Assembly (NCBI RefSeq): GCF_000211815.1
Contig: NZ_GL890874.1
Coordinates: 4,142-55,390 of the forward strand
Source: Moorena producens 3L
Lineage (GTDB): Bacteria > Cyanobacteriota > Cyanobacteriia > Cyanobacteriales > Coleofasciculaceae
Length of the DNA stretch: 51,249 nt
Reading direction: 5' to 3'
Below the pieces are notes generated by a model. The model was not told the DNA's origin and ran no database searches. It saw only the letters and a list, made by a program, of their open reading frames with translations. Both the position numbers and the translations under genes were made by a program. Each line of letters opens with the position of its first letter. Within the stretch, counting starts at the first letter, position 1. Positions 22,762 to 31,064 of the stretch are shown in pieces.

Positions 22762-25554
22762 TTAATTATTTGGGTTCGTAGCAAAGTGCAGCGGTAGGGT
22801 AACCGTAAATGTAGTTCCCACCCCAACTTCACTGTTTACAGCAATTGTACCCTCGTGCAAGTCTAAACATTTTTTGACAATTGCTAAACCCAGTCCAGTC
22901 CCAGGGATGCTGCCAACATTACTTGCTCTTTCAAAGGACTCAAATAGTTGATATTGGTCTTTTTTAGGAATACCGATCCCCTGATCTTGGACCTGGATTA
23001 CTGCGGTCGAAGAATTGCAATTGAGTTCAAATTTGATAGTACCTCCTTCTGGAGAATACTTAATGGCATTTAAGAGCAAATTGTTAACGACATGACTCAA
23101 AAGTCTTTCATCGATTAGGACATCTTGGCAACTACCATGACTAAGGAATATCAGGTTATGGTTAAAACCCAGGTTAATTTTGATATTTTCGAGTATGTCC
23201 TGACACAAAGCAACTAAATCCATGGGTTCTGGCTCAAACTTGAGTTTCCCGGCATCGGCTTTCCCAATGGTTAGAACATCATCCAAAAGTTGAGTCATCC
23301 GGAGCACAGCATGCTGGATTTTATCATGGTGCTTCAGTTTTTTCTCAGCGGACAATTTTTGCTCATAGCGTTGCAGCATTTGAGCAGAAGATTGAATGGT
23401 AGTCAGGGGCGTACGAAACTCGTGAGAAACTAATGAAACGAAACCTGAGCGGAGTTGACCGAGTTCTTTTTCCTTAGCCAATGCCTTACGAATATCTGCT
23501 TCTGCTTGCTTGAGTTCAGTGATATCCCTTCCCACCGCCTGGCATTCTATAAAGTGGCCATGTTCATCAAACATAGCTCGATCACTCCACTGCTGCCAGC
23601 GAATTTCTCCAGAGTCGAGAAGAACTCGGTGTTCGTAAGTGTTGATCGGATTCTCTACAGAAAGAGAACGGAAGTTCCGGGTCACAATGTCTTCGTCTTC
23701 CGGAGGCATTTTTGGCAAAAATACTTGCCCTACTAATTCAGATCGGTCTTTGCCAAAATAGCGGCAGTAAGCATCATTGACAAACGTTAGGGTGCCATCA
23801 AGTTTCAACCGACAGATCAGTTCAGTTTGATCTTCAATGATGGCACGAAATCGTTCTTCACTGTGTCGCACCGCCTCCTCTGCCTGCTTGCGTTCTGTAA
23901 TGTCTTCAACCATGCTCAAAATACACAGGATTTCTCCTGCTTGATCTCGCATAGCCATCATGGTTAAATTACCCCAGAGGGTATCTTGATTCTTTTTTAG
24001 GTAACGTATTTCTAACTTAAAACTATCAATTTCTCCTTGTATGACCTGCTTAATATAAGGCTTGGCTTTTTCTAGGTCTTCAGGATGAGTAATTGCCAAA
24101 CCATTGAGAGCCATTAGTTCAGACTTGGTGTATTCGAGCATTTCATAAAAAGCCCGATTCACCTGAATAAACTGATAATCCAAATCTGAAAGTGACATTC
24201 CGATAGGTGCTTCATCAAACACCCTTCCAAATTGGGCATCTTTCTCGTCTAAAGCCGCTGCTGTATTTAGTCTCAATTGCTGATAGGCTTGGCGTAGTTC
24301 TACCTCTGCCTGCTTGCGCTGGGTAGTATCTTGGATAATCCCGATAACTTGATAAATATTTCCTTGCTCATTTAGCAGGGGAATATAGGTAGCAAGGACA
24401 GTGAGTTCACCAACCTCTGGCAAAGTCAGAGTAAGTTCTTCGACTTGTGGTGTACGGGTTTCCACAGCCTTTTGTAGCAGTTTCACATAGATATCCTTAA
24501 ATACAGGTGGATAGATTTCCTCGTCAGTGTGACCCAGTAGTGGTGAATCAGACACTCCAGTAAGCTTAACGCCTTGTTGATTGATAAACTGGAGCCGCCG
24601 CTGGGCATCATAGATCATAAATGTACCGGGGAAATTATCCACTGCTAGGCGAAATCTTTTTTCGCTCAGGCGTAATGCCTCTTCTGCCTGTTTGCGCTCC
24701 GTGATGTCAACAATTAACCCCAGCACACGATTGAGATTACCCGAACTATCTAGGTAAAACTGTCCTTTGTTCTCAACCGTGATGTATGTGCCATCCTTCT
24801 TACGGATCCGATACTCAAGATGAATAGGCTCCTTAGTGACAATCACCCGTTCTATGGTGTGTCGGTATCGTTCTAAATCATCAGGATAAATTAATTCATC
24901 CCACCCTTGCCTAGTGTTGGTGAGTTCTCCTGGGTAATAACCCAATACTTGTTCAATATTGTGACCCCAAATCAATTCATTTGTCTGGGTATTCCATTCG
25001 TAGAGCAACTGACCACTGATTTTACTAACCGCTTCATAGCGATAAAGCCATTCGGTTAATAGAGCAAAGTAATTTTTGAAGTTTTGCTGATCTCGATTCA
25101 GATTTTCACAGCCCTTACTACCTTCATAGGAGCCAGTAGAGTTACCATCGTCCAATCCAGATTTTAGCTCTTTAATGCTAGTGATATCTTTAGCAACAGC
25201 ATAGAAAAGACCCTGTTCATCCTGTGAAATTCTCCAAGCCAGCCAACGCAAGCTACCATCTTTGTGGTAAATTCTATTCCGGTATTCGACTAGTTTTCCT
25301 TGACCACAATCACGAAGGGCATTGAGAGTAACTTCCCGATCTTCTGGATAAATCCACTCAATCCAAGGTCGCGATCGCAATTGGGAGCAAGTCCAACCTA
25401 GAACCTTTTCCCAAATCGGATTGAGTTGTTGAAAATATCCGTTTTGACCAAAGGTGCATAATAGATCAAGTGATAAAGAAAACAAGATCTTTAGGGCGGA
25501 CTCTGCCTCTGCCATTGTTTCAGTACTTTTTATGTGAGACTGAGTGGTGTTCAT
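22762..25554 (-). CDS. Cytosolic multi-PAS sensor histidine kinase
   Basis: A 930-aa hybrid-free sensor kinase. Five PAS/PAC modules can be followed (about residues 20-135, 170-290, 296-415, 435-550 and 555-680), several ending in DITERKQAEEA. A HisKA domain follows with the phosphorylated His in SLVSHEFRTPLTTIQS, then a HATPase_c domain with NNLLLNAIKYSP (N box), DQGIGIPKK (G1) and GTGLGLAIVKKCLDLH (G2). There are no membrane segments, no GAF domain and no phytochrome or CBCR cysteine, so bilin-based light sensing is not supported. No response regulator gene is adjacent. The stimulus is unknown. Confidence 0.92.
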   Translation of the reverse strand: MNTTQSHIKSTETMAEAESALKILFSLSLDLLCTFGQNGYFQQLNPIWEKVLGWTCSQLRSRPWIEWIYPEDREVTLNALRDCGQGKLVEYRNRIYHKDGSLRWLAWRISQDEQGLFYAVAKDITSIKELKSGLDDGNSTGSYEGSKGCENLNRDQQNFKNYFALLTEWLYRYEAVSKISGQLLYEWNTQTNELIWGHNIEQVLGYYPGELTNTRQGWDELIYPDDLERYRHTIERVIVTKEPIHLEYRIRKKDGTYITVENKGQFYLDSSGNLNRVLGLIVDITERKQAEEALRLSEKRFRLAVDNFPGTFMIYDAQRRLQFINQQGVKLTGVSDSPLLGHTDEEIYPPVFKDIYVKLLQKAVETRTPQVEELTLTLPEVGELTVLATYIPLLNEQGNIYQVIGIIQDTTQRKQAEVELRQAYQQLRLNTAAALDEKDAQFGRVFDEAPIGMSLSDLDYQFIQVNRAFYEMLEYTKSELMALNGLAITHPEDLEKAKPYIKQVIQGEIDSFKLEIRYLKKNQDTLWGNLTMMAMRDQAGEILCILSMVEDITERKQAEEAVRHSEERFRAIIEDQTELICRLKLDGTLTFVNDAYCRYFGKDRSELVGQVFLPKMPPEDEDIVTRNFRSLSVENPINTYEHRVLLDSGEIRWQQWSDRAMFDEHGHFIECQAVGRDITELKQAEADIRKALAKEKELGQLRSGFVSLVSHEFRTPLTTIQSSAQMLQRYEQKLSAEKKLKHHDKIQHAVLRMTQLLDDVLTIGKADAGKLKFEPEPMDLVALCQDILENIKINLGFNHNLIFLSHGSCQDVLIDERLLSHVVNNLLLNAIKYSPEGGTIKFELNCNSSTAVIQVQDQGIGIPKKDQYQLFESFERASNVGSIPGTGLGLAIVKKCLDLHEGTIAVNSEVGVGTTFTVTLPLHFATNPNN

Positions 25555-25848
25555 TGCTGGGCTCGATCCGTCAGAAATTCTACAGATAAGCTAGGGATAC
25601 ATCTACCCACAGTCTTCCCTCAATAATCAGTATAATCACAAGATCATCAGCAGGAGTATTTTAGAAAGCTCAGAAGATTTCTCTAAGGAAAGGAAATTTT
25701 GAGGACATTTTGTGGTAATATTTTTTAGTCTTTTGCCCTGAAGCCCTGCTGAGAGCTTTACAGTAAGCCTGATTGGCATGTTCTCTTCGAGCAGTACCGT
25801 CCTAGATAACTGTGCTAGATAATTGGGCTAGATAATTGGGCTAGGTGA

Positions 25849-26538
25849 CTAGGGCTGATAACTTGCCACAACTCGCCCAGCTCCGTAGCGCTGTCGGTAA
25901 TAATACTTTGTTATCTCATCCCCTTGTTCTGAAAGCTGGTCAATTGCAATCCCATTACGACCATGATCAATACCCGAACTATGAATGTAATCACCATCAC
26001 CTAGATACAATCCTACATGGTTCACTTTTTGGGCGGTAGCGAAAAAGACCAAATCTCCTGGTTGTAATTCCTCCATTCTAATGGTTTGGGTGAAAGCTGC
26101 TTGCTGATAGGAATCTCTGGGTAACCAAATCCCCGATGCTGCAAACGCTGCTTGCATCAACCCTGAACAGTCATAGTTGGGAGCTACTGTACCCCCCCAA
26201 AGGTAGTAGGGATTTTGGTGCATTGCTGCTTTAGTAAACCCAATCACCGCTTTTATTCGTGCTTGGATTTGAGCTGGAGACAGAGAAATGGGGCGATAAG
26301 GAGTGTTAGCTATGTCCAGTAGAGCCAAATCCGACACAGGCAACCAACCAGAATAGTTATCTTCGCACAGACATACTTCTAAGGCATTACCGACAGGTGG
26401 GACAGACTTGACCCACAAGTGCCTTCCCGTAGCTGCTTGTGTTGTTAAACGCTTACAGTTGGGCGAATCATAGAGGTTGAGATTAGCAAGACAGTAGTAT
26501 TCCAAATCATTGGCTCGTAATTGCTCAAGCAAAACCAT
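25849..26538 (-). CDS. SH3b plus NlpC/P60 cell-wall endopeptidase
   Basis: A 229-aa protein resembling the cyanobacterial gamma-D-glutamyl-L-diamino acid endopeptidases that cleave peptidoglycan stem peptides. An SH3b-like domain (about residues 10-75, ending DNYSGWLPVSDL) precedes the NlpC/P60 domain. The catalytic Cys is in NYDCSGLMQAAF (about residue 122) and the His in KVNHVGLYLGDGDYIHSSG (about 175). It lacks a signal peptide, as is usual for this cyanobacterial type, so it may act on recycled peptides. The upstream divergent region (26.5-27.06 kb) could hold a leader RNA. Confidence 0.9.
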   Translation of the reverse strand: MVLLEQLRANDLEYYCLANLNLYDSPNCKRLTTQAATGRHLWVKSVPPVGNALEVCLCEDNYSGWLPVSDLALLDIANTPYRPISLSPAQIQARIKAVIGFTKAAMHQNPYYLWGGTVAPNYDCSGLMQAAFAASGIWLPRDSYQQAAFTQTIRMEELQPGDLVFFATAQKVNHVGLYLGDGDYIHSSGIDHGRNGIAIDQLSEQGDEITKYYYRQRYGAGRVVASYQP

Positions 26539-27062
26539 AGTATAGGAAGCGGGAACTCACACTCAGATTATGGTCCTTTTCTAGAAGGATAAACAACTAG
26601 GAAGATTAAGCAGCGAAATCAACCGTTGCCCCAAGAGCCACCTTTCCCTAACTACCTCATGATCAAATTACTCTGATCGAGCGCCTCAGGAGCTGGCAAG
26701 TGGACTTACCCCACTCAGAGGAAAAATCAGGGGCCAACGCCAATCGGTAATTTCCGATCGGGCAACCGGAAATAGAGAATTGCAGAGGTTTTACAGGTGT
26801 AGATGCCTAAGTCCTGTGTTAGTGATGTTTACGCAGGGCAAAACTAAAAGCCAAAATGAGGTTATTCTGCTCTTTGTATCTGGTAAAGTTCAAGGGATGA
26901 GTAGACTATCCTAGGATAGGGTTCAAATTTTTGAGTACCTGACCTGATCTGATGTGACTAGCAGCTACAAGTTACTGACCAAGAACTATAACTTTTAGCT
27001 TTTGGCTAACTGCTAAGTTTGTTACCCCTAACCAGTCACCAAGTAGTTTTTGAGGAGTGAGT
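26539..27062. other. Divergent promoter region of the NlpC/P60 and beta-barrel genes
   Basis: No gene is seen. The central part (26690-26830) is GC-richer with short inverted pairs such as CCGATCGG and CCGATTGG (- strand reading), so a structured leader of the NlpC/P60 gene is possible. I could not match it to a known riboswitch. Confidence 0.45.
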
Positions 27063-28184
27063 GTGAAGAGTAATTTTCCTAAGACCCTTTCGATCCAACT
27101 GAGTATGGCAGTATTGACGATGGTCAGTTACCAGCTGTCTGCTACTGCTGAAACACCTCGCTATAATTCATCGGTAAAGCAATTTACCCAGACAGCAGCA
27201 GCCGTCAGACCTGAGCAATTAGCAGCAACTTCCACCATCACAGTTGACCCTAATCGATTTAATCCGGAAACTACACAAACTCCTAAAAATATATTCAGAC
27301 CAACTAGTCTGCCATCAGGGAATCTCAACACTATCACTGACCATCGAGCTAATTCCCGTTTAGGGCAATTGGACAGGATAGGAGCAGCGGTTCGTGCCAG
27401 TAAGTCGGTAGGGTCTCCTAGTGAATTAGTCAACCGCTCCCAATTCAATGGCTCAGTTGCACCAATTGCTGACTATACAGTCAGACAGAAGCAGGTACCA
27501 TTAGCCAATTTAGAAACTATCCAGGAGTATCCTGCTGATCCCCCCAAACAAGAGCTAGAACCGATCACTGAGGAATACCAAACACCTTCTCAAGAGTTTA
27601 ATAATCCTGTGGTAGCTCCACCGAGACCAGGGACTTTAGCTACATCTGTGGCAGCTCTAAAAATACAACTAGATCAAGCCACCTCTGACACCTCACCAGC
27701 CATCTCCTATGAAGTAGGCACCCCTGTAGCTCAGAGAAATATTGATCCTACTGGCAACAGCCTTGGGGTTGGAAACTATGTTGGAATTGGCGGTCATATC
27801 GGTTTTACTGATGATGGCACCAATATTGGTCGAGGTGGCTTTATGATTAACGGCAAATATGATTTATCCCCCACCTTATCAGTTCGTCCTAGCATACTAA
27901 TCAATGATGATGCTACCTTTGTGATCCCAGCTACTTACAACTTTATTTTCCAGGATGAACCGTTTGAGCCGCCTACTTACTCAGCTTTCGCTGGTGGTGG
28001 TTTGGCTTTTTCTACAGGTGATGACAACAATGTGGGTTTAATCGTTACTGGTGGTGTTGATTGGCCATTTGGACCCAATTTTGTGGCCAATGCTGCCTTA
28101 ACTACTGGAATTTTTGTTGATGGTGCCGCAGATCTCGGAATTTCCTTTGGCATTGGTTATAGCTTCTCTAACTTTGGCAAGTAG
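27063..28184 (+). CDS. Exported protein with C-terminal outer-membrane beta-barrel-like domain
   Basis: About 373 aa from GTG at 27063, which has AGGAG six bases ahead; a GTG at 27057 adds two residues but sits on the ribosome site. The N-terminus is a signal peptide (hydrophobic LSIQLSMAVLTMVSYQLSATA). Residues about 30-220 are Pro/Thr/Ser-rich and probably disordered. From about 225 on, alternating Gly-rich strands (GNYVGIGGHIGF, GGFMINGKYDL, LSVRPSILI, SAFAGGGLAFST, DLGISFGIGYSF) and a terminal aromatic (SNFGK) look like an eight-stranded outer-membrane barrel. No family name comes to mind. It is followed by a heptamer repeat array. Confidence 0.75.
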   Translation: MKSNFPKTLSIQLSMAVLTMVSYQLSATAETPRYNSSVKQFTQTAAAVRPEQLAATSTITVDPNRFNPETTQTPKNIFRPTSLPSGNLNTITDHRANSRLGQLDRIGAAVRASKSVGSPSELVNRSQFNGSVAPIADYTVRQKQVPLANLETIQEYPADPPKQELEPITEEYQTPSQEFNNPVVAPPRPGTLATSVAALKIQLDQATSDTSPAISYEVGTPVAQRNIDPTGNSLGVGNYVGIGGHIGFTDDGTNIGRGGFMINGKYDLSPTLSVRPSILINDDATFVIPATYNFIFQDEPFEPPTYSAFAGGGLAFSTGDDNNVGLIVTGGVDWPFGPNFVANAALTTGIFVDGAADLGISFGIGYSFSNFGK

Positions 28185-28202
28185 AAAAGGGACAAATATA
28201 GC

Positions 28203-28293
28203 AGAAGTCAGAAGTCAGAAGTCAGAAGTCAGAAGTCAGAAGTCAGAAGTCAGAAGTCAGAAGTCAGAAGTCAGAAGTCAGAAGTCAGAAGTC
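28203..28293. repeat. AGTCAGA heptamer tandem array
   Basis: About 13 near-perfect copies of the 7-mer AGTCAGA follow the stop codon of the beta-barrel gene by 19 bp. It is the cleanest heptamer array in the window. Confidence 0.95.
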
Positions 28294-28307
28294 AAACTCT
28301 TGCGCTT

Positions 28308-28406
28308 CTTGATGCAAAGCGCGAGTGGGGGAAACCCCCAAGACCGTAATGGTGCGCTTGACCTTGGCGAATTAAATTCGCCACGGGTCGCACCTCTGCA
28401 TCGCTT
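28308..28406. repeat. Palindromic dispersed element (GATGCA...TGCATC type)
   Basis: The element starts TTGATGCAAAGCGCGAGTGG, contains the palindromes GGGGGAAACCCCC and GCGAATTAAATTCGC, and ends CTGCATCGCTT, so its tips form an inverted pair. Further copies lie at 28849-28987, inside the glycosyltransferase gene (29668-29763), and reversed at about 6531-6580. No coding capacity is seen. Confidence 0.85.
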
Positions 28407-28464
28407 ACAAAGGGTGTGAGACTAATGTCGATGTCCTAACTGCCCTGGCGACTGCTATATAAGC

Positions 28465-28512
28465 AAAGGAGGGATAAGATTCAGTAATGACCCATCTTAT
28501 CCCTCCTTTTTT
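28465..28512 (+). terminator. Intrinsic terminator, 16-bp stem and T6
   Basis: AAAGGAGGGATAAGAT (28465-28480) pairs perfectly with ATCTTATCCCTCCTTT (28494-28509), and the T run extends to 28512. The loop is 13 bases. It can end + strand transcripts from the beta-barrel gene and, less well, - strand transcripts from the tRNA gene. Confidence 0.85.
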
Positions 28513-28601
28513 ACAAGGATCTAGGTAGACTGCTTCCCCAAGCAAGGAAAGTTGGATTTTTGCCAAAAGTAGATTTTTGCAAGTTAGTTGATGATACTCA
28601 A

Positions 28602-28690
28602 CGGAGAGGGAGGGATTCGAACCCTCGGATAGGCCTGAACCTATCAACAGATTAGCAATCTGCCGCTTTCGACCACTCAGCCACCTCTCC
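28602..28690 (-). tRNA. tRNA-Ser, anticodon GCU
   Basis: Read on the - strand, GGAGAGGTGGCTGAGTGGTC starts the acceptor and D arms. The anticodon stem-loop is CAGATTGCTAATCTG with anticodon GCT. A long variable arm (ATAGGTTCAGGCCTAT) is typical of type II tRNAs. The T arm is GAGGGTTCGAATCCCTC, followed by CCTCTCC pairing with GGAGAGG. The discriminator base is G; CCA is not encoded. It reads AGC/AGU codons. Confidence 0.95.
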
Positions 28691-29274
28691 AAGGTGGTGT
28701 CAATCCATAATAGCACATTTTTGAGGTTGTCAACTGCTAGTAATGTAAATTTTCTGATTAGAAACCATGAGCGATCGCTCACACCACTGCAATAGGAAAA
28801 TGCAATACGAAAATTTATGATGACTCTCGGACTCTCCCAATCTCTGTCTTGATGCAAAGCGCGAGTGGGGGAAACCACGGCAAAGCGCGAGTGGGGGGAA
28901 CCCCCAAGACCGTAATGGTGCGTTTGACCCGTAATTAAATTCGCCACGGGTCGCACCTCTGCCTCCCCAAGACCGCCCTGCATCGCTGAGAGATCTACTA
29001 TTTTTAAGTGAGGGAGATTCAGCCTAATACGTGGGTGAAAGCCCAGAAGCATCTTGAATCTGAAAGTATACCATATAATGTCCCCACTTAAGTTATAATT
29101 TATATAAATAAATTGTTAAAAATTTACTTCTGTTCACTGATGTGTTAAGCACACCTGAGAGGTTAAAATTTGTTAAGTGAGTGTGTAAAAGCTCGACGCT
29201 GAGGGTTTAGCCGGATAGAGGTCAGACTCCCCATACCTGAAAACCTTCTGTAAGCTCCAACATCAAAAAAGCCT
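28691..29274. repeat. Intergenic region with a second palindromic element
   Basis: 28849-28987 is a longer copy of the GATGCA...TGCATC element with an internal partial duplication (GCAAAGCGCGAGTGGGG twice). The remaining sequence is AT-rich (29090-29150) and probably contains the promoter of the glycosyltransferase. A long - strand frame here (28405-29052) runs across the tRNA and both repeats and is not credible as a gene. Confidence 0.75.
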
Positions 29275-30639
29275 ATGAATACGAAAAATACACAGCACAT
29301 TGCTCTGATCTCCGTTCACGGAGATCCAGCGATAGAAATCGGTAAGGAAGAAGCTGGAGGACAGAATGTGTATGTGCGCCAAGTGGGTGAAGCTCTTGCT
29401 AAGCAAGGGTGGCAGGTCGATATGTTTACTCGCCTCTCCAGTTCCAATCAAGCCACAATTGTTGAACATACTCCAGGTTGTCGCACTATTCGCCTAACTG
29501 CTGGTCCAAAAGCATTTGTGCCACGGCAGGAGATTTTTGAATACTGTGGTGAGTTTTTAAGCCAATTGCTTGAGTTTCAGGAGCAATCAGGCATTGACTA
29601 CTCAATAGTACATACAAACTACTGGCTTTCAGCTTGGGTAGGTATGGAGTGGAAGAAGCGTCAATCCCTTCTTGATGCAATAGCGAGTGGGGGAAACCAA
29701 CGGCAGTCGCTCATGGGGGGAACCCCCAAGACCGCGCTGCCTCCCCAAGACCGCGCTGCATCGCTCATTCAAGTTCACACCTATCACTCCCTAGGCGCAG
29801 TTAAATACGAGTCAGTAGAAACAATTCCGAAGATTGCTGCTACTCGCTTGGAGATAGAAAAAGCAGTGCTAGAAACATCAGAACGCATTGTTGCTACATC
29901 TCCCCAAGAAGAAGAACACATGCGTACGCTAGTTTCAAGTAAGGGCGACATTGATATTATTCCCTGTGGCACCGACATTGACAGATTTGGCAAGATTAAC
30001 CGCTTAGAAGCACGGCAAAAACTTGGGCAAAGCCCTGAAAACAAAATCATCTTTTACCTGGGAAGGTTTGACGAACGCAAGGGCATTGAAACCCTAGTTC
30101 GAGCTGTTGGTTGCTCCCAGTTACGGGGTGATGCTAACTTAAAGCTGATTATTGGTGGTGGTTCTCGTCCCGGAGAGAAAGATGGTATGGAACGCGATCG
30201 CATTGAAGGGATTGTAGCTGAATTGGAACTGCAAACTATCACTACATTTCCTGGACGCATTGCTGATGAACTACTGCCAGCTTATTATGCTGCAGCTGAT
30301 GTTTGCATAGTACCAAGTCACTACGAACCTTTTGGTTTAGTTGCCATCGAAGCCATGGCTAGTGGCACCCCTGTAGTAGCTAGTGATGTCGGTGGTCTTC
30401 AGTTTACCGTTGTATCTGAAGAAACTGGCTTACTGGCACCACCCAAAGATGCTAGTGCTTTTGCGGCTGCTATCGACCGGATTCTCTCGGATCACGACTG
30501 GAAAAATCAACTTGGTTTAGGGGCAAGAGCAAGGGTAGAACATATGTTTAGCTGGAATGGTGTTGCCCATCAGCTGAGTCAGCTCTATAAGAGCTTGCTG
30601 GAAGCAAAATCCGAGAATTTGGCAACAACTAGTGCCTGA
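29275..30639 (+). CDS. GT4-family glycosyltransferase with in-frame repeat insertion
   Basis: A 454-aa retaining GT-B glycosyltransferase. The N-terminal acceptor domain has ISVHGDPAIEIGKEEAGGQNVYVRQ and DYSIVHTNYWLSAWVGMEWKKR. The C-terminal nucleotide-sugar domain has FYLGRFDERKGIETLVRAV and the E-X7-E motif EPFGLVAIEAMASGTPVVAS (first Glu about residue 351). The overall pattern resembles sucrose-phosphate-synthase-like and lipid/exopolysaccharide GT4 enzymes; the substrate cannot be read off. Residues about 132-163 (LLDAIASGGNQ to QDRAAS) are foreign: they are encoded by a copy of the genomic palindromic element and split the usual WKKRQ...QVHTYHSLGAVKYE continuity. Being 96 bp, the insertion keeps the frame. 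It probably sits on a surface loop, so the enzyme may still work. Confidence 0.87.
   Translation: MNTKNTQHIALISVHGDPAIEIGKEEAGGQNVYVRQVGEALAKQGWQVDMFTRLSSSNQATIVEHTPGCRTIRLTAGPKAFVPRQEIFEYCGEFLSQLLEFQEQSGIDYSIVHTNYWLSAWVGMEWKKRQSLLDAIASGGNQRQSLMGGTPKTALPPQDRAASLIQVHTYHSLGAVKYESVETIPKIAATRLEIEKAVLETSERIVATSPQEEEHMRTLVSSKGDIDIIPCGTDIDRFGKINRLEARQKLGQSPENKIIFYLGRFDERKGIETLVRAVGCSQLRGDANLKLIIGGGSRPGEKDGMERDRIEGIVAELELQTITTFPGRIADELLPAYYAAADVCIVPSHYEPFGLVAIEAMASGTPVVASDVGGLQFTVVSEETGLLAPPKDASAFAAAIDRILSDHDWKNQLGLGARARVEHMFSWNGVAHQLSQLYKSLLEAKSENLATTSA
29668..29763 (+). repeat. Dispersed palindromic element inserted in frame in the glycosyltransferase gene
   Basis: The 96-bp stretch has CTTGATGCAATAGCGAGTGG at one end, a GGGGGGAACCCCC palindrome with AAGACCGCGCTGC twice, and CTGCATCGCTC at the other end. 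It shares the repeat vocabulary of 28308-28406 and 28849-28987. All stops are absent in the gene frame. Confidence 0.85.
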
Positions 30640-31064
30640 AATCTATTGGGCACATTCATTCCCTGGCAATCAGGATAGATCTCAAAGGTTAAAGGATAAA
30701 GTTAGGACGCTACTATTCCTTTTGCCTTTTTCGTTAATCCTATTCATCCTGATGGGTGGCATAACTCTTGTATCTGTAAATTGGGAAAGTTTGGTAAATT
30801 GGATATCCTCTATTTTGTTGGCGATCGCCTCTTGCTGAGGAATGATATTACATGAACTTTCTTGTTTTCACCTTCAAGCAAGGAAAATTAAAGGTTATTG
30901 CTGTTCGCGTAGCGTAGCCCTTCGGGCTAATCGATACTGATCACAATCAACCGCGTTCATCATTGCCTCTGTTGCTGTAACTATCATGTAACTAGGGTTT
31001 ATGCATCCTACCAGTTATCCAATCTCCAATTCCCAATCCCCAAGTACCAAGAAGAACTTGAATT
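30640..31064. other. Intergenic region before the Wzc-like gene
   Basis: A 68-codon GTG frame (30632-30838) overlaps the glycosyltransferase end and encodes one hydrophobic helix; there is no good ribosome site and I do not call it. 30904-30930 holds a palindromic CGCGTAGCGTAGCCCTTCGG repeat. Nothing else is recognised. Confidence 0.5.

Noticed and set aside
22762..25554. Multi-PAS kinase as the chromatic-acclimation photoreceptor for the phycoerythrin genes
   Set aside because: There are no GAF/CBCR domains or bilin-binding cysteine motifs, and it is separated from the cpe genes by unrelated genes.
28405..29052. 215-codon - strand frame
   Set aside because: It runs across the tRNA-Ser gene and two dispersed repeats, so it cannot be a normal protein gene.
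30632..30838. 68-aa frame with one hydrophobic helix after the glycosyltransferase
   Set aside because: GTG start overlaps the preceding gene, there is no clear ribosome site and no family is recognised.
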